A stretch of DNA of 64,000 nucleotides, taken from contig NZ_JAGYPG010000003.1 of assembly GCF_018343625.1 (NCBI RefSeq), positions 654,202 to 718,201 of the forward strand. Direction: 5' to 3'. Positions 50,147 through 58,622 of this stretch are shown piece by piece. The notes under the pieces are model-generated. The model had not been told where the DNA came from. It ran no database searches and was given only the letters and a program-made list of their open reading frames with translations. Made by a program: the position numbers and the translations under genes. The stretch is from Lederbergia citri (GTDB lineage: Bacteria > Bacillota > Bacilli > Bacillales > Bacillaceae_C). How positions within the stretch are numbered: the first letter of the stretch is position 1; every line of letters starts with the position of its first letter.

Positions 50147-51163
50147 ATGAGAAAGGGGTTACAGATATTTTGGTTGCTGCTCGCTTCCATTGCTGTACTT
50201 TCTGCTTGCGGAGCAAAGTCGCAGGAAGATGTAACAAAGGGGCTGCAAAAAAAGGTAGGTGATTTAAGAGGATACAAGGCCAAAGCCCAAATGACGCTAA
50301 CGGTAGGTAATGAACCGCAAACGTACGAGATTGATGTTTGGCATAATAAACCTGGTGATTATCGAGTTCATTTAAAAAATGCCAAAAAAGATCAAAGTCA
50401 AATGATTCTTCGCAATAAAAGTGGTGTATATGTTTTAACACCAGCTCTGAACAAGAGTTATCGTTTCCAAAGTGAATGGCCTCAAAACAGCAGTCAAGCG
50501 TATTTATTTGAGTCGCTAGTAAAAGATATTTCGGATGACAAAGAAGCGAAGTTCAAAGCGACAAAAGATCACTATGTATTTGAAACGAAAACTCGTTATC
50601 AAAACAATAAGATGCTCCCTACCCAGGAAATTACTTTTAAAAAGGGATCGCTTGAGCCTGTGAGCGTGAAGGTGATGGATTCAAGCCATAAGCCTGTAGT
50701 AACTGTAAAATTTTCAAGTGTAGAGTTCAATGCTAAGTTTGATAAAGGTGCATTTGATACGAAAAAGAATATGACGAGTGCACAATTAGAAGTTCCAGTC
50801 ATGTCTAATAATATTGACAAAGAATTTACTGTTAAATATTCTATGGCTGATATTCCTGGAATTACATTCGAGAATGAAAAAGCATACGACACGGAAAACG
50901 GAAAGAGGGTTCTACTAACATATAGTGGTGATAAGGCATTCACCCTTATCCAGGAAATGGCCGAAGTCATTCCAACAACCTCTATGGAAATGATAGATAT
51001 GAATGGTGAGATGGTCGATCTCGGATTTTCCATTGGGGCTTTAACGGAAGATTCAATTACTTGGAATGAAGACGGCGTCAATTATGTATTGTTTTCTACT
51101 GATTTATCACCGGATGAAATGGTAATGGTTGCACAATCTGTACAAGGGGGAGCAATCAAATAA
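50147..51163 (+). CDS. ydcC: YdcC, LolA-like lipoprotein
   Basis: 338 aa. A signal peptide ends in the lipobox LSAC, with lipidated Cys at about residue 21. The rest is a beta-rich LolA/LppX-like fold (YKAKAQMTLTVGNEPQTYEIDVW, KPGDYRVHL, PQEITFKKG-like stretch). In Bacillus the protein is made under sigma-E control in the mother cell; here only the position (between acpS and alr) and the fold support the name. A terminator follows. Confidence 0.9.
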   Translation: MRKGLQIFWLLLASIAVLSACGAKSQEDVTKGLQKKVGDLRGYKAKAQMTLTVGNEPQTYEIDVWHNKPGDYRVHLKNAKKDQSQMILRNKSGVYVLTPALNKSYRFQSEWPQNSSQAYLFESLVKDISDDKEAKFKATKDHYVFETKTRYQNNKMLPTQEITFKKGSLEPVSVKVMDSSHKPVVTVKFSSVEFNAKFDKGAFDTKKNMTSAQLEVPVMSNNIDKEFTVKYSMADIPGITFENEKAYDTENGKRVLLTYSGDKAFTLIQEMAEVIPTTSMEMIDMNGEMVDLGFSIGALTEDSITWNEDGVNYVLFSTDLSPDEMVMVAQSVQGGAIK

Positions 51164-51175
51164 AAATCGAAATCA

Positions 51176-51209
51176 AGCAGACCTTTTCCACTGGTCTGTC
51201 TTTCTTTTT
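51176..51209 (+). terminator. Terminator of ydcC
   Basis: CAGACC and GGTCTG around a 9-nt loop, followed by TCTTTCTTTTTG. Confidence 0.75.
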
Positions 51210-51301
51210 GTTTTAAGAGGAATACTATTTCGCATTGACATATTCCCGATGGAGTTCGATAATCAATTATATTATTGAACATCTAATGGGAAGTGACCTT
51301 C

Positions 51302-52441
51302 ATGGAAGAAAAGAATGTTTTTTATCGAGATACTTGGGCAGAGATAGATTTAGATGCTTTATTTTCTAATATCAGTCAGATTCGTGAATATCTTCCTGAG
51401 GATACGCATGTTTTTGCTGCTGTTAAAGCAAATGCATATGGTCATGGTGATATCCCGACTGCTAAAACAGTTTTGGCCGCAGGCGTGCACGGACTAGCTG
51501 TTGCGTTTTTAGATGAGGCTTTAGCTATCAGAGATGCTGGAATTACAGCACCTATTTTAGTATTGGGAGCTACTAGGGCGAGCGATGCTGGGATTGCCGC
51601 CCGTAAGAATATATCATTGACTGTTTTTCAAATAGATTGGCTGCAACAAGCTGAAAAGTTTATCACTTCTGATTCTAGACTTCCTGTTCATATTAAATGT
51701 GACACTGGGATGGGAAGAATAGGGATTACGGACGAAGATGAGCTTCGTAAAATAGACACATTTATACATCAATCCGATAGATTTATTTTTAATGGGATAT
51801 TTACTCACTTTGCTACTGCAGATCAGCTTGACGAAACTTATTACAACAAACAACTTTCCCGATTTAACCATTTTTTAAGCTGTCTTGAAACATTGCCTCC
51901 ATATGTACACGCGGCAAATAGTGCTGCAGCTCTCTGTCATAATGATTCCCTTTTTAATACGGTTAGAATTGGGATTGCGATGTATGGATTAACTCCTTCC
52001 AATGAAATTAAAGATATTCTTCCATTTAATCGGAAAGAGGTCTTTTCGCTTCATACTAAAATCGTCCATGTAAAAAAGCTTCGTGCTGGGGAAAAGGTTG
52101 GGTATGGAGCGGACTATACTGCGTCCGAAGATGAATGGATTGCTACTCTCCCTATTGGGTATGCTGATGGGTGGATACGTAAACTTAGGGGATTTGAAGT
52201 CATAGCCGACGGAGAAATGGTTCCCCTCGTTGGTAAAATATGCATGGATCAGACTATGATCAAGCTTCCTAGAAGCATGTCAGTCGGTACGCAAGTCACA
52301 CTAATCGGTAAACAAAAAGATCGCTTCATATCGGTCGATGATGTTGCAAAAAAACTCGAAACCATTAATTACGAAGTCACCTGTACAATTACAAATCGCG
52401 TGCCTCGTGTTTACAAAATGAGTAAAACCTTGGATAAATAG
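51302..52441 (+). CDS. alr: Alanine racemase
   Basis: About 379-382 aa. ATG 51302 and ATG 51293 are both possible starts. The PLP lysine lies in AAVKANAYGHG and the second catalytic Tyr in GADYTASEDEW / RIGIAMYG. MGRIG and GKICMDQ also match the family. It makes D-alanine for the wall and so feeds ddl and murF upstream. The gene is followed by ndoAI as in B. subtilis, with 271 bp between; I find no clear terminator in that gap. Confidence 0.95.
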   Translation: MEEKNVFYRDTWAEIDLDALFSNISQIREYLPEDTHVFAAVKANAYGHGDIPTAKTVLAAGVHGLAVAFLDEALAIRDAGITAPILVLGATRASDAGIAARKNISLTVFQIDWLQQAEKFITSDSRLPVHIKCDTGMGRIGITDEDELRKIDTFIHQSDRFIFNGIFTHFATADQLDETYYNKQLSRFNHFLSCLETLPPYVHAANSAAALCHNDSLFNTVRIGIAMYGLTPSNEIKDILPFNRKEVFSLHTKIVHVKKLRAGEKVGYGADYTASEDEWIATLPIGYADGWIRKLRGFEVIADGEMVPLVGKICMDQTMIKLPRSMSVGTQVTLIGKQKDRFISVDDVAKKLETINYEVTCTITNRVPRVYKMSKTLDK

Positions 52442-52639
52442 TAAAAGACGGATAATGTTTATTGTCGATTCAACTTTTTGATTGAGCGGAAGGAAAGCGC
52501 TTGAAACGGAAATCTACAAATAAGATAAAAATATAAAAATTTATCGAAATAGAGCAGGACTTTTACGGAAAATGGAGAAATGTATGTATTAGTAATTAGT
52601 ATCTAGGATGATACTAGAATAGGAAGGCTAATTTACTCT

Positions 52640-52667
52640 TTGCAGATACTGTATTTGATGGTATCAT
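52640..52667 (+). promoter_or_regulatory. Possible promoter of ndoAI-ndoA
   Basis: TTGCAG and TATCAT are 16 nt apart, about 45 bp before ndoAI. No other candidate is better in the 271-bp gap. Confidence 0.4.
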
Positions 52668-52712
52668 AAACAATGAATGAAATGGCTTGTAGTGATGGTG
52701 GAGGTGTAGTCG

Positions 52713-52994
52713 TTGTCTGAATCCAGCGCAACAACAGAAATTATAATTCGATTGCCGCAGCAATTGATTGCTGAAATGGACGGTTTTGCAGAAATGGAAA
52801 ATGTAAATCGCAATGAATTTATTTATCGTGCTACAAAAATGTATCTTCGTGAAAGAAGAAAGCGCCAAATTGTAGAGTCGATGAGGCGCGGCTACATGGA
52901 AATGGCTAAAATTAATTTGGCGATTGCGTCAGAAGCAATTCAGGCGGAATATGAGGCAGAAAACACAGTTGAACGTCTTGTAAGCGGGGGATAA
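52713..52994 (+). CDS. ndoAI: EndoAI antitoxin (MazE-like)
   Basis: 93 aa, exactly the B. subtilis length, from TTG with GGAGGTG upstream. The N-terminal ribbon-helix-helix (TTEIIIRLPQQLIAEMDGF) binds DNA and dimerises. The C-terminal end (MEMAKINLAIASEA and ENTVERLVSGG) wraps the toxin. It neutralises NdoA and represses its own operon. It is followed by ndoA with a 4-bp gap. Confidence 0.94.
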   Translation: MSESSATTEIIIRLPQQLIAEMDGFAEMENVNRNEFIYRATKMYLRERRKRQIVESMRRGYMEMAKINLAIASEAIQAEYEAENTVERLVSGG

Positions 52995-52998
52995 GCCC

Positions 52999-53349
52999 TT
53001 GGTGGTTAAGCGTGGTGACGTGTATTTCGCTGATTTATCTCCAGTGGTAGGTTCGGAGCAAGGTGGTGTCCGTCCGGTACTGGTTATCCAAAATGACATT
53101 GGGAACCGGTTCAGCCCCACTGTAATCGTTGCTGCTATAACAGCGCAGATTCAAAAAGCAAAACTGCCTACCCATGTGGAAATTGATGCTAAAAAGTACG
53201 GATTTGAAAGAGACTCTGTTCTTTTGCTTGAACAAATTAGAACGATTGACAAGCAACGCTTAACAGATAAAATTACACACCTAGATGAAGAAATGATGGA
53301 AAAAGTTGACGAGGCCCTGCAAATAAGTTTAGGACTGATCGATTTTTAA
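52999..53349 (+). CDS. ndoA: EndoA/MazF-type mRNA interferase toxin
   Basis: 116 aa, the same as B. subtilis NdoA, with nearly the same sequence (VKRGDVYFADLSPVVGSEQG, RPVLVIQNDIGNRFSPT, LEQIRTIDKQRLTDKI). It cuts single-stranded RNA at UACAU-type sites and causes reversible growth arrest. The TTG start has GGGGG and TTGGTGG nearby. Placed before the rsb operon as in other Bacillus. Confidence 0.96.
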   Translation: MVVKRGDVYFADLSPVVGSEQGGVRPVLVIQNDIGNRFSPTVIVAAITAQIQKAKLPTHVEIDAKKYGFERDSVLLLEQIRTIDKQRLTDKITHLDEEMMEKVDEALQISLGLIDF

Positions 53350-53380
53350 GCGCTCTGTATTTGCAGAAGCGCTTTTTTTT
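53347..53380 (+). terminator. Terminator of ndoAI-ndoA
   Basis: AAGCGCTCTG and CAGAAGCGCTT pair with a bulged A around ATTTG and end in eight T residues. It overlaps the ndoA stop. Confidence 0.9.
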
Positions 53381-53694
53381 ATTACTGTGTCTATATTTAT
53401 TAGAGTTTATTTCTTCTCCACTTTGGAAGGTTCAGTTCTATTCTTCAGACTACTCAACTTTTTCCAGCTTGCCGTAAGATGAAGGCTTGATCCTGTGGCG
53501 CTTAAGACCACCATAGCATGAAATCGAACTACTACTTGTCTTTTTGCTATAATTACTAAAAGACCAAATTGTCGATTTTACTATATCTTTTTACCTAATT
53601 ATGTAAAACAAAGGTGACTGTAATTGTTTTTACGCGCCAACTATTGATAAAATTAAATACAAAACTAATCGGATAAAATAAAGGAGAGGGAAGA
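53381..53694. other. Intergenic region before rsbR
   Basis: A 314-bp stretch without a credible gene. A TATAAT at 53548-53553 may be a -10 element, but I see no matching -35. The ribosome site of rsbR (GGAGAGGG) is at its right end. No repeats or hairpins stand out. Confidence 0.5.
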
Positions 53695-54522
53695 TTGAAT
53701 AAAGAAGTCGTACAATTTATCAAGAAACATGAGGATGAAATATTAGAATCGTGGATGAATGAAATGAAAAAAATTGGAGACGAACGGACAATCAATATCA
53801 TCTCTGACCAAGTATTCTATAACACTAGTAAAGAATTTATGGATTTAGTGACTTCGAGTATATTAGATACGAATGAGAAATATTACGAAAAAATCGGGAG
53901 TTTTGCAGAAAATGTCGTACGAATGGGTTGGCCTTTAACTTTTTTAACAAAAGGTGTTAGAACGATAAATAAAATCTTATACGATCAAATTATTTCTGAA
54001 AATGATTTTACTCATGAGCAAAGCAATGAACTACTATGGGGATTAGACAAATGGTTAGCACCTGTTTATGATGAAATGATTGAAACGTACTCTGCTACAT
54101 GGGAAAGAACTTTTTCATTGCAAAAAATTGCTTTGCAAGAATTATCTGCACCATTAATTCCTGTGTTCGAGAAAATTTCGATTATGCCTCTTGTCGGTAC
54201 AATTGATACTGAAAGAGCAAGGTTGATAATGGAAAACTTATTAACTGGAGTTGTAAAACATAGAGCGGATGTTGTCCTGATTGATATTACCGGGGTTCCA
54301 GTAGTTGATACAATGGTTGCACATCATATTATCCAAGCAGCTGATGCCGTTCGACTTGTAGGAGCAAAGTGTATGATTGTCGGAATTCGTCCGGAAATTG
54401 CTCAGACGATTGTTAATCTAGGAATTGATTTAGACCAAATTATTACGACAAGTACATTACGAAAAGGTATTGAAAAGGCACTCGGTTTTACAAATAGAAA
54501 AATGATAACAGTGGAGGGGTAA
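53695..54522 (+). CDS. rsbR: RsbR, stressosome scaffold
   Basis: 275 aa from a TTG. The N-terminal half is the non-haem globin-like sensory domain. The C-terminal STAS domain (about 150-270) retains both threonines phosphorylated by RsbT in B. subtilis, in GTIDTERAR and VVDTMVAHHI. RsbR and RsbS build the 1.8-MDa stressosome that holds RsbT. First gene of the eight-gene rsb-sigB operon, 2 bp before rsbS. Confidence 0.95.
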   Translation: MNKEVVQFIKKHEDEILESWMNEMKKIGDERTINIISDQVFYNTSKEFMDLVTSSILDTNEKYYEKIGSFAENVVRMGWPLTFLTKGVRTINKILYDQIISENDFTHEQSNELLWGLDKWLAPVYDEMIETYSATWERTFSLQKIALQELSAPLIPVFEKISIMPLVGTIDTERARLIMENLLTGVVKHRADVVLIDITGVPVVDTMVAHHIIQAADAVRLVGAKCMIVGIRPEIAQTIVNLGIDLDQIITTSTLRKGIEKALGFTNRKMITVEG

Positions 54523-54524
54523 GC

Positions 54525-54881
54525 TTGAGGATACCAATTTTAAAGCTTCGTGATTGTCTGCTTATATCAATCCAATGGGAATTGGATGATCAAACAGCAT
54601 TACAGTTTCAAGAAGATCTATTGCATAAAATTCATCAAACAAGTGCTCGTGGGGTAGTTATCGATATTACATCCATTGATTTTATTGATTCATTTATTGC
54701 AAAGGTGCTTGGTGACGTAATCAATATGTCAAAGCTAATGGGAGCGAAAGTGGTTATTACAGGAATTCAACCTGCTGTGGCAATTACATTAATTGAGTTA
54801 GGTATTCGTTTGGAAGATGTTGTCACTGCCCTCGATTTAGAAAACGGTTTGGATAAATTAGAACAGGAATTGGGGGACTAG
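54525..54881 (+). CDS. rsbS: RsbS, stressosome core STAS protein
   Basis: 118 aa, a single STAS domain. The phosphorylation serine lies in DFIDSFIAKVLGD (about Ser59). It sequesters the kinase RsbT until stress leads to its phosphorylation. TTG start with GGAGGGG 5 nt upstream; 3 bp after it comes rsbT. Confidence 0.95.
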   Translation: MRIPILKLRDCLLISIQWELDDQTALQFQEDLLHKIHQTSARGVVIDITSIDFIDSFIAKVLGDVINMSKLMGAKVVITGIQPAVAITLIELGIRLEDVVTALDLENGLDKLEQELGD

Positions 54882-54884
54882 CCT

Positions 54885-55286
54885 ATGGAACTGCAGTCCT
54901 GCGTAAAAATAATAAATGAATGGGACATCGTAGCAGTTCGCCAATTAGGCAGAAATGTGGCAAAAGAGCTTGGATTTGGGACAGTGGACCAGGCGAGAAT
55001 CACGACTGCGATTAGCGAATTGGCCCGAAATATTTACCTTTATGCCGGTCAAGGCGAGGTATGTATTGTGAAAGAACAACTAAATGGTAGAAACGGGTTG
55101 AAAATCATTGCGAAGGATAACGGACCCGGCATTGCCGATATTCGCAGAGTTATGGAAGATGGATACACTACGTCTGGAGGGTTAGGAGCTGGACTGCCCG
55201 GAGTAAAACGCCTAATGGATGAGTTTGATATCAAATCGAAACTAAATGAAGGCACCGAGATAATTGCAGTCAAGTGGCTCCGATAG
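54885..55286 (+). CDS. rsbT: RsbT, stressosome serine/threonine kinase
   Basis: 133 aa of the GHKL kinase fold: ISELARNIYLYAGQG (N box), KDNGPGI (G1) and GGLGAGLPGVKRL (G2). It phosphorylates RsbR and RsbS and, when released, activates RsbU. The ATG follows GGGGGAC. 15 bp before rsbU. Confidence 0.95.
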   Translation: MELQSCVKIINEWDIVAVRQLGRNVAKELGFGTVDQARITTAISELARNIYLYAGQGEVCIVKEQLNGRNGLKIIAKDNGPGIADIRRVMEDGYTTSGGLGAGLPGVKRLMDEFDIKSKLNEGTEIIAVKWLR

Positions 55287-55301
55287 AAGGAGTGAACTGA
55301 T

Positions 55302-56306
55302 ATGGATTTTAGAGATTCTTTTGAAGCAAAATATAAAGACATCATGAATAACTATTTAAAAGATCAAAATGAACAAAGTCTTTATCAAGCGCAAAAATTA
55401 AGCAGAAAGTTAATAGAACATCAAATTGCTCCTGAAGAAATCATCAGTCTACATAAAACGATTATGCTTGAGCATGATCTTAACCGGAAAAGCTTTAGTG
55501 ATTCCTTCGATATATTATTGGAAGTAATGATTGGATATGGTCTATCCTATCGAGAACATCAAAGTCTTCGTACGGAACAAAAGGCCTTAAAAACTGAAAT
55601 TGAAGTGGCTGCCAGTATGCAGAAAACATTGCTTGGAACTTCCCTTCCAAAAATAGAAGGACTTGATATAGGTGCTGTAAGTGTACCTGCTAGGCAAATG
55701 AATGGAGATTACCATCATTTTGTTAAAGATGAAAATAACTGCTTGGGTATCGCACTTGCTGATGTAATTGGCAAAGGTATCCCAGCAGCATTATCCATGT
55801 CTATGATTAAATATGCGATGGATAGTCTATCAGAAAATAGACATGATCCGAGTGCTATATTGGAAAGTTTAAATCGAGTAGTAGAACAAAATGTGGACCC
55901 GAGCATGTTTATTACGATGTGCTACGGCATGTATAATCCTAAAAATAATACTTTCTGCTATGCGTCTGCGGGTCATGAACCTGGGTTTTATTATTCGTCT
56001 AAAACTGGAAAATTTCTAGATTTAGATGGAAAAGGATTATTACTCGGAATAGAGAAGAAAACGAAATATAAAAACTATGAACAAAAAGTTTCGAAGGGTG
56101 ATTTGATTATTCTCCTTTCAGATGGTGTGACTGAATGCCGGACAAAAGAAGGTTTTATAGATCGAAGCGATTTAACTAGCTATATTCAAAAATACATACA
56201 TTTAACGGCACAAGATATCGTGACCAATGTTTATAAAGACTTGGAGCGTCTACAAGAATTTGAACTAAGAGACGATTTTACTCTAATTATTTTAAAAAGA
56301 ACATAA
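55302..56306 (+). CDS. rsbU: RsbU, PP2C-type phosphatase for RsbV
   Basis: 334 aa. The N-terminal about 85 residues form the RsbT-binding helical domain. The PP2C/SpoIIE phosphatase domain has ALADVIGKGIPAALSM with metal-binding Asp, YASAGHEPGF, and SDGVTECR. It dephosphorylates RsbV-P after environmental stress. A sigma-B promoter lies in the 76-bp gap before rsbV. Confidence 0.95.
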   Translation: MDFRDSFEAKYKDIMNNYLKDQNEQSLYQAQKLSRKLIEHQIAPEEIISLHKTIMLEHDLNRKSFSDSFDILLEVMIGYGLSYREHQSLRTEQKALKTEIEVAASMQKTLLGTSLPKIEGLDIGAVSVPARQMNGDYHHFVKDENNCLGIALADVIGKGIPAALSMSMIKYAMDSLSENRHDPSAILESLNRVVEQNVDPSMFITMCYGMYNPKNNTFCYASAGHEPGFYYSSKTGKFLDLDGKGLLLGIEKKTKYKNYEQKVSKGDLIILLSDGVTECRTKEGFIDRSDLTSYIQKYIHLTAQDIVTNVYKDLERLQEFELRDDFTLIILKRT

Positions 56307-56312
56307 TTATAT

Positions 56313-56337
56313 GTTTTATTGTGCTCTATGAGGGTAT
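56313..56337 (+). promoter_or_regulatory. Sigma-B-dependent promoter before rsbV
   Basis: GTTTTA (56313-56318) and GGGTAT (56332-56337) are 13 nt apart, matching the sigma-B consensus GTTTAA-N12-14-GGGTAT. The position is the same as in B. subtilis, so rsbVW-sigB-rsbX is autoregulated. Confidence 0.85.
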
Positions 56338-56382
56338 TTATAAAAAAGTACATATAATTGTGTTACGAGGGGTGGATGTTTT

Positions 56383-56712
56383 GTGAATATTTCAATAAGT
56401 TTGACAGAAGTGAATGAGGAATTACACGCAAAACTAGAAGGAGAAATAGATGCTTACACGGCTCCGAAAGTAAAAGAATCTCTTCATCCCTACGCGGAAA
56501 AGTCAGGGATTAAAATAATCGTTGATTTAAAAGAAGTTTCTTATATGGATAGTACAGGTTTGGGTGTTTTCGTAGGTTTATTTAAGACTTTGAGGGCTAA
56601 TGAAGGGAACTTAATGTTGACAGGCTTGTCAGATCGTTTGCAACGGTTATTTGAAATAACTGGATTGGCTGATGTGATGAACATTAATTCCGAGGTAGAG
56701 GGTGGAGTGTAA
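56383..56712 (+). CDS. rsbV: RsbV, anti-anti-sigma factor
   Basis: 109 aa STAS protein from GTG with GAGGGGTGG upstream. The phosphorylated serine is in VSYMDSTGLGVF (about Ser56-58). Unphosphorylated RsbV binds RsbW and frees SigB. Its stop shares bases with the start of rsbW. Confidence 0.95.
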   Translation: MNISISLTEVNEELHAKLEGEIDAYTAPKVKESLHPYAEKSGIKIIVDLKEVSYMDSTGLGVFVGLFKTLRANEGNLMLTGLSDRLQRLFEITGLADVMNINSEVEGGV

Positions 56713-57185
56713 TGATGCAGGATTTTGATTACATTGAAATGAAAATACCAGCAATGCCGGAGTATGTAGGCGTAATTCGGTTAACTCTGTCTGGAATAGC
56801 AAGCCGTATGGGTTTTACGTATGATTTAATCGATGATTTAAAAATCGCGGTTAGTGAAGCTATCACGAATGCTGTCCAGCACGCCTATAAAAAGGACGAG
56901 GGCGGGGAAATTGTGGTTGGCTTTGGTCTTTATCAAGATAAACTTGAAGTAATGGTTGCAGATTCAGGTAAAAGCTTCGATTTAAATAAAGCACGAGACG
57001 AAATAGGACCTTATAATGAAGATAGTCAAATAGAATTTCTTCGTGAGGGAGGTCTAGGTCTTTATTTAATCGAAAGCTTAATGGATGAAGTAAGAATTCA
57101 TCAAAACGAAGGGGTAACGGTCTTTATGACTAAATACCTTGAAGGAGAGCAGGTGGAGGGGAATGTCAAAACAATCTCAACCTGA
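56712..57185 (+). CDS. rsbW: RsbW, anti-sigma-B factor and RsbV kinase
   Basis: 157 aa GHKL kinase: VSEAITNAVQHAYK (N box), VADSGKSFD (G1), EGGLGLYLIESLMDEV (G2). It binds SigB or, alternatively, phosphorylates RsbV. ATG 56712 overlaps the rsbV stop (ATG 56715 also possible). Its end overlaps sigB by 23 nt, keeping the two at matched levels. Confidence 0.95.
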   Translation: MMQDFDYIEMKIPAMPEYVGVIRLTLSGIASRMGFTYDLIDDLKIAVSEAITNAVQHAYKKDEGGEIVVGFGLYQDKLEVMVADSGKSFDLNKARDEIGPYNEDSQIEFLREGGLGLYLIESLMDEVRIHQNEGVTVFMTKYLEGEQVEGNVKTIST

Positions 57186-57957
57186 TCAGACAAAAAATCA
57201 AGTGATTGAATGGATTAAAGCCTATCAAGATCACGGGGATGATGAAGCCCAAAACAATCTCGTGCTTCATTATAAAAATCTCGTTGAATCAATAGCCCGC
57301 AAATATTCAAAAGGAAAATCCTTTCACGAAGATATTTTTCAAGTAGGGATCATTGGACTGCTTGGTGCGATTCGTAGATATGATGAATCATATGGAAAGA
57401 CATTCGAAGCGTTTGCTATTCCAACCATTATTGGTGAAATAAAGCGTTTTTTAAGAGATAAAACGTGGAGTGTCCATGTTCCCCGACGTATTAAGGAATT
57501 GGGACCAAAAATCAAGTCAACCGTTGAAGAACTTACAGTTAAACTGCAGAGGTCTCCACAAATTAACGAAATCGCGGAGTATTTGGAGGTCTCAGAAGAG
57601 GAAGTATTGGAAGCGATGGAAATGGGAAAAAGCTACCAAGCTTTATCTGTGGATCATTCAATTGAAGCGGATGCAGATGGAAGTACTGTTACCTTGCTCG
57701 ACATTGTCGGAAATGTGGATGAGGGGTACGAAAAAGTTAATCAAAGACTTGTGTTGGAAAAGGTTCTCCATGTTCTGTCTGATCGAGAAAAATTGATCAT
57801 TCAATATACATACCTGGAAAACATGAGTCAAAAAGAAGCCGGGGAAATGCTGAATATCTCGCAAATGCATGTATCGCGTCTGCAACGGAGAGCAATTAAA
57901 AAATTACGGGAAGCTATTTTTGCTGAATCCTTAAATACGGAGAGTTCCACTTTATGA
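57163..57957 (+). CDS. sigB: RNA polymerase sigma factor SigB
   Basis: 264 aa from ATG 57163 with GGTGGAGGGG just upstream; it is the B. subtilis start. Region 2 contains GKSFHEDIFQVGIIGLLGAIRRYDESYG (shown as E-D-I-F-Q-V-G and R-Y-D), and region 4.2 has MSQKEAGEMLNISQMHVSRL-type helix-turn-helix. It directs general stress genes from GTTT/GGGTA promoters. It overlaps rsbW upstream and rsbX downstream (ATGA). Confidence 0.96.
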   Translation: MSKQSQPDQTKNQVIEWIKAYQDHGDDEAQNNLVLHYKNLVESIARKYSKGKSFHEDIFQVGIIGLLGAIRRYDESYGKTFEAFAIPTIIGEIKRFLRDKTWSVHVPRRIKELGPKIKSTVEELTVKLQRSPQINEIAEYLEVSEEEVLEAMEMGKSYQALSVDHSIEADADGSTVTLLDIVGNVDEGYEKVNQRLVLEKVLHVLSDREKLIIQYTYLENMSQKEAGEMLNISQMHVSRLQRRAIKKLREAIFAESLNTESSTL

Positions 57958-58550
57958 TCCATCTTAAAAATGAGCATTCGGAAGCCCATGCTTTCCAAAC
58001 TGCAAAAGACAGCAATCTCATAAATGGCGATAGTTTCTATCTCACCTTAACGGATGACTATTTTCTATGTATACTAGCTGATGGACTCGGGAGTGGAGAG
58101 TACGCTCATGAAGCTTCCCAGGCAGCAGTATCTGTAGTTAAGTCTAATCCTGAAGAAAACGTTGAGACCCTGATGGATTTTTGTAATAAGGTGCTAATCA
58201 GGAAACGCGGGGCCGCGGTCGCTATTTTAAAAGTGGATTTCAAGCAAAGAGAATTTGAATATAGTTGTGTTGGAAATATTCGATTTTATTTATACACCCC
58301 AGCTGGGAAACTAACTTACCCAATGCCAGTGACAGGATATCTGTCAGGCAAGCCTCAGAAGTACCGCACACAAAAATATACGTACGAACCAAACTCAAAA
58401 TTTTTAATCCATTCAGATGGATTTGTCAACGTAAATACAAAAGATTTATTAAACAGCTGTCAATCTATTCTTGCCTTGGTTGCACATTTAAAAGTAAAAC
58501 AAGTTAATCGATCAGACGATATGTCGTTTATCGTCGGAACCTTGCTCTAA
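57954..58550 (+). CDS. rsbX: RsbX, PP2C-type phosphatase (negative feedback)
   Basis: 198 aa, single PP2C-like domain with LADGLGSGEYAHEAS and the later IHSDGFVN. It dephosphorylates RsbR-P and RsbS-P to reset the stressosome. ATG overlaps the sigB stop. Its last codons are part of a terminator hairpin. Confidence 0.93.
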   Translation: MIHLKNEHSEAHAFQTAKDSNLINGDSFYLTLTDDYFLCILADGLGSGEYAHEASQAAVSVVKSNPEENVETLMDFCNKVLIRKRGAAVAILKVDFKQREFEYSCVGNIRFYLYTPAGKLTYPMPVTGYLSGKPQKYRTQKYTYEPNSKFLIHSDGFVNVNTKDLLNSCQSILALVAHLKVKQVNRSDDMSFIVGTLL

Positions 58551-58566
58551 GTGAGCGAGGTTTTTT
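58538..58566 (+). terminator. Terminator of the sigB operon
   Basis: AACCTTGCTC and GAGCGAGGTT (one G-U) around TAAGT, followed by TTTT; the left arm is inside rsbX. Confidence 0.85.
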
Positions 58567-58622
58567 GCTTTCTGAACAATATGATAAAATATAAGAATGA
58601 CGCAAAGAAATGAGGGAAGTAC

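Noticed and set aside
52488..52506. Catabolite (cre) site after alr
   Set aside because: GGAAAGCGCTTGAA resembles the cre core but misses the outer bases of the consensus, and no sugar gene follows.
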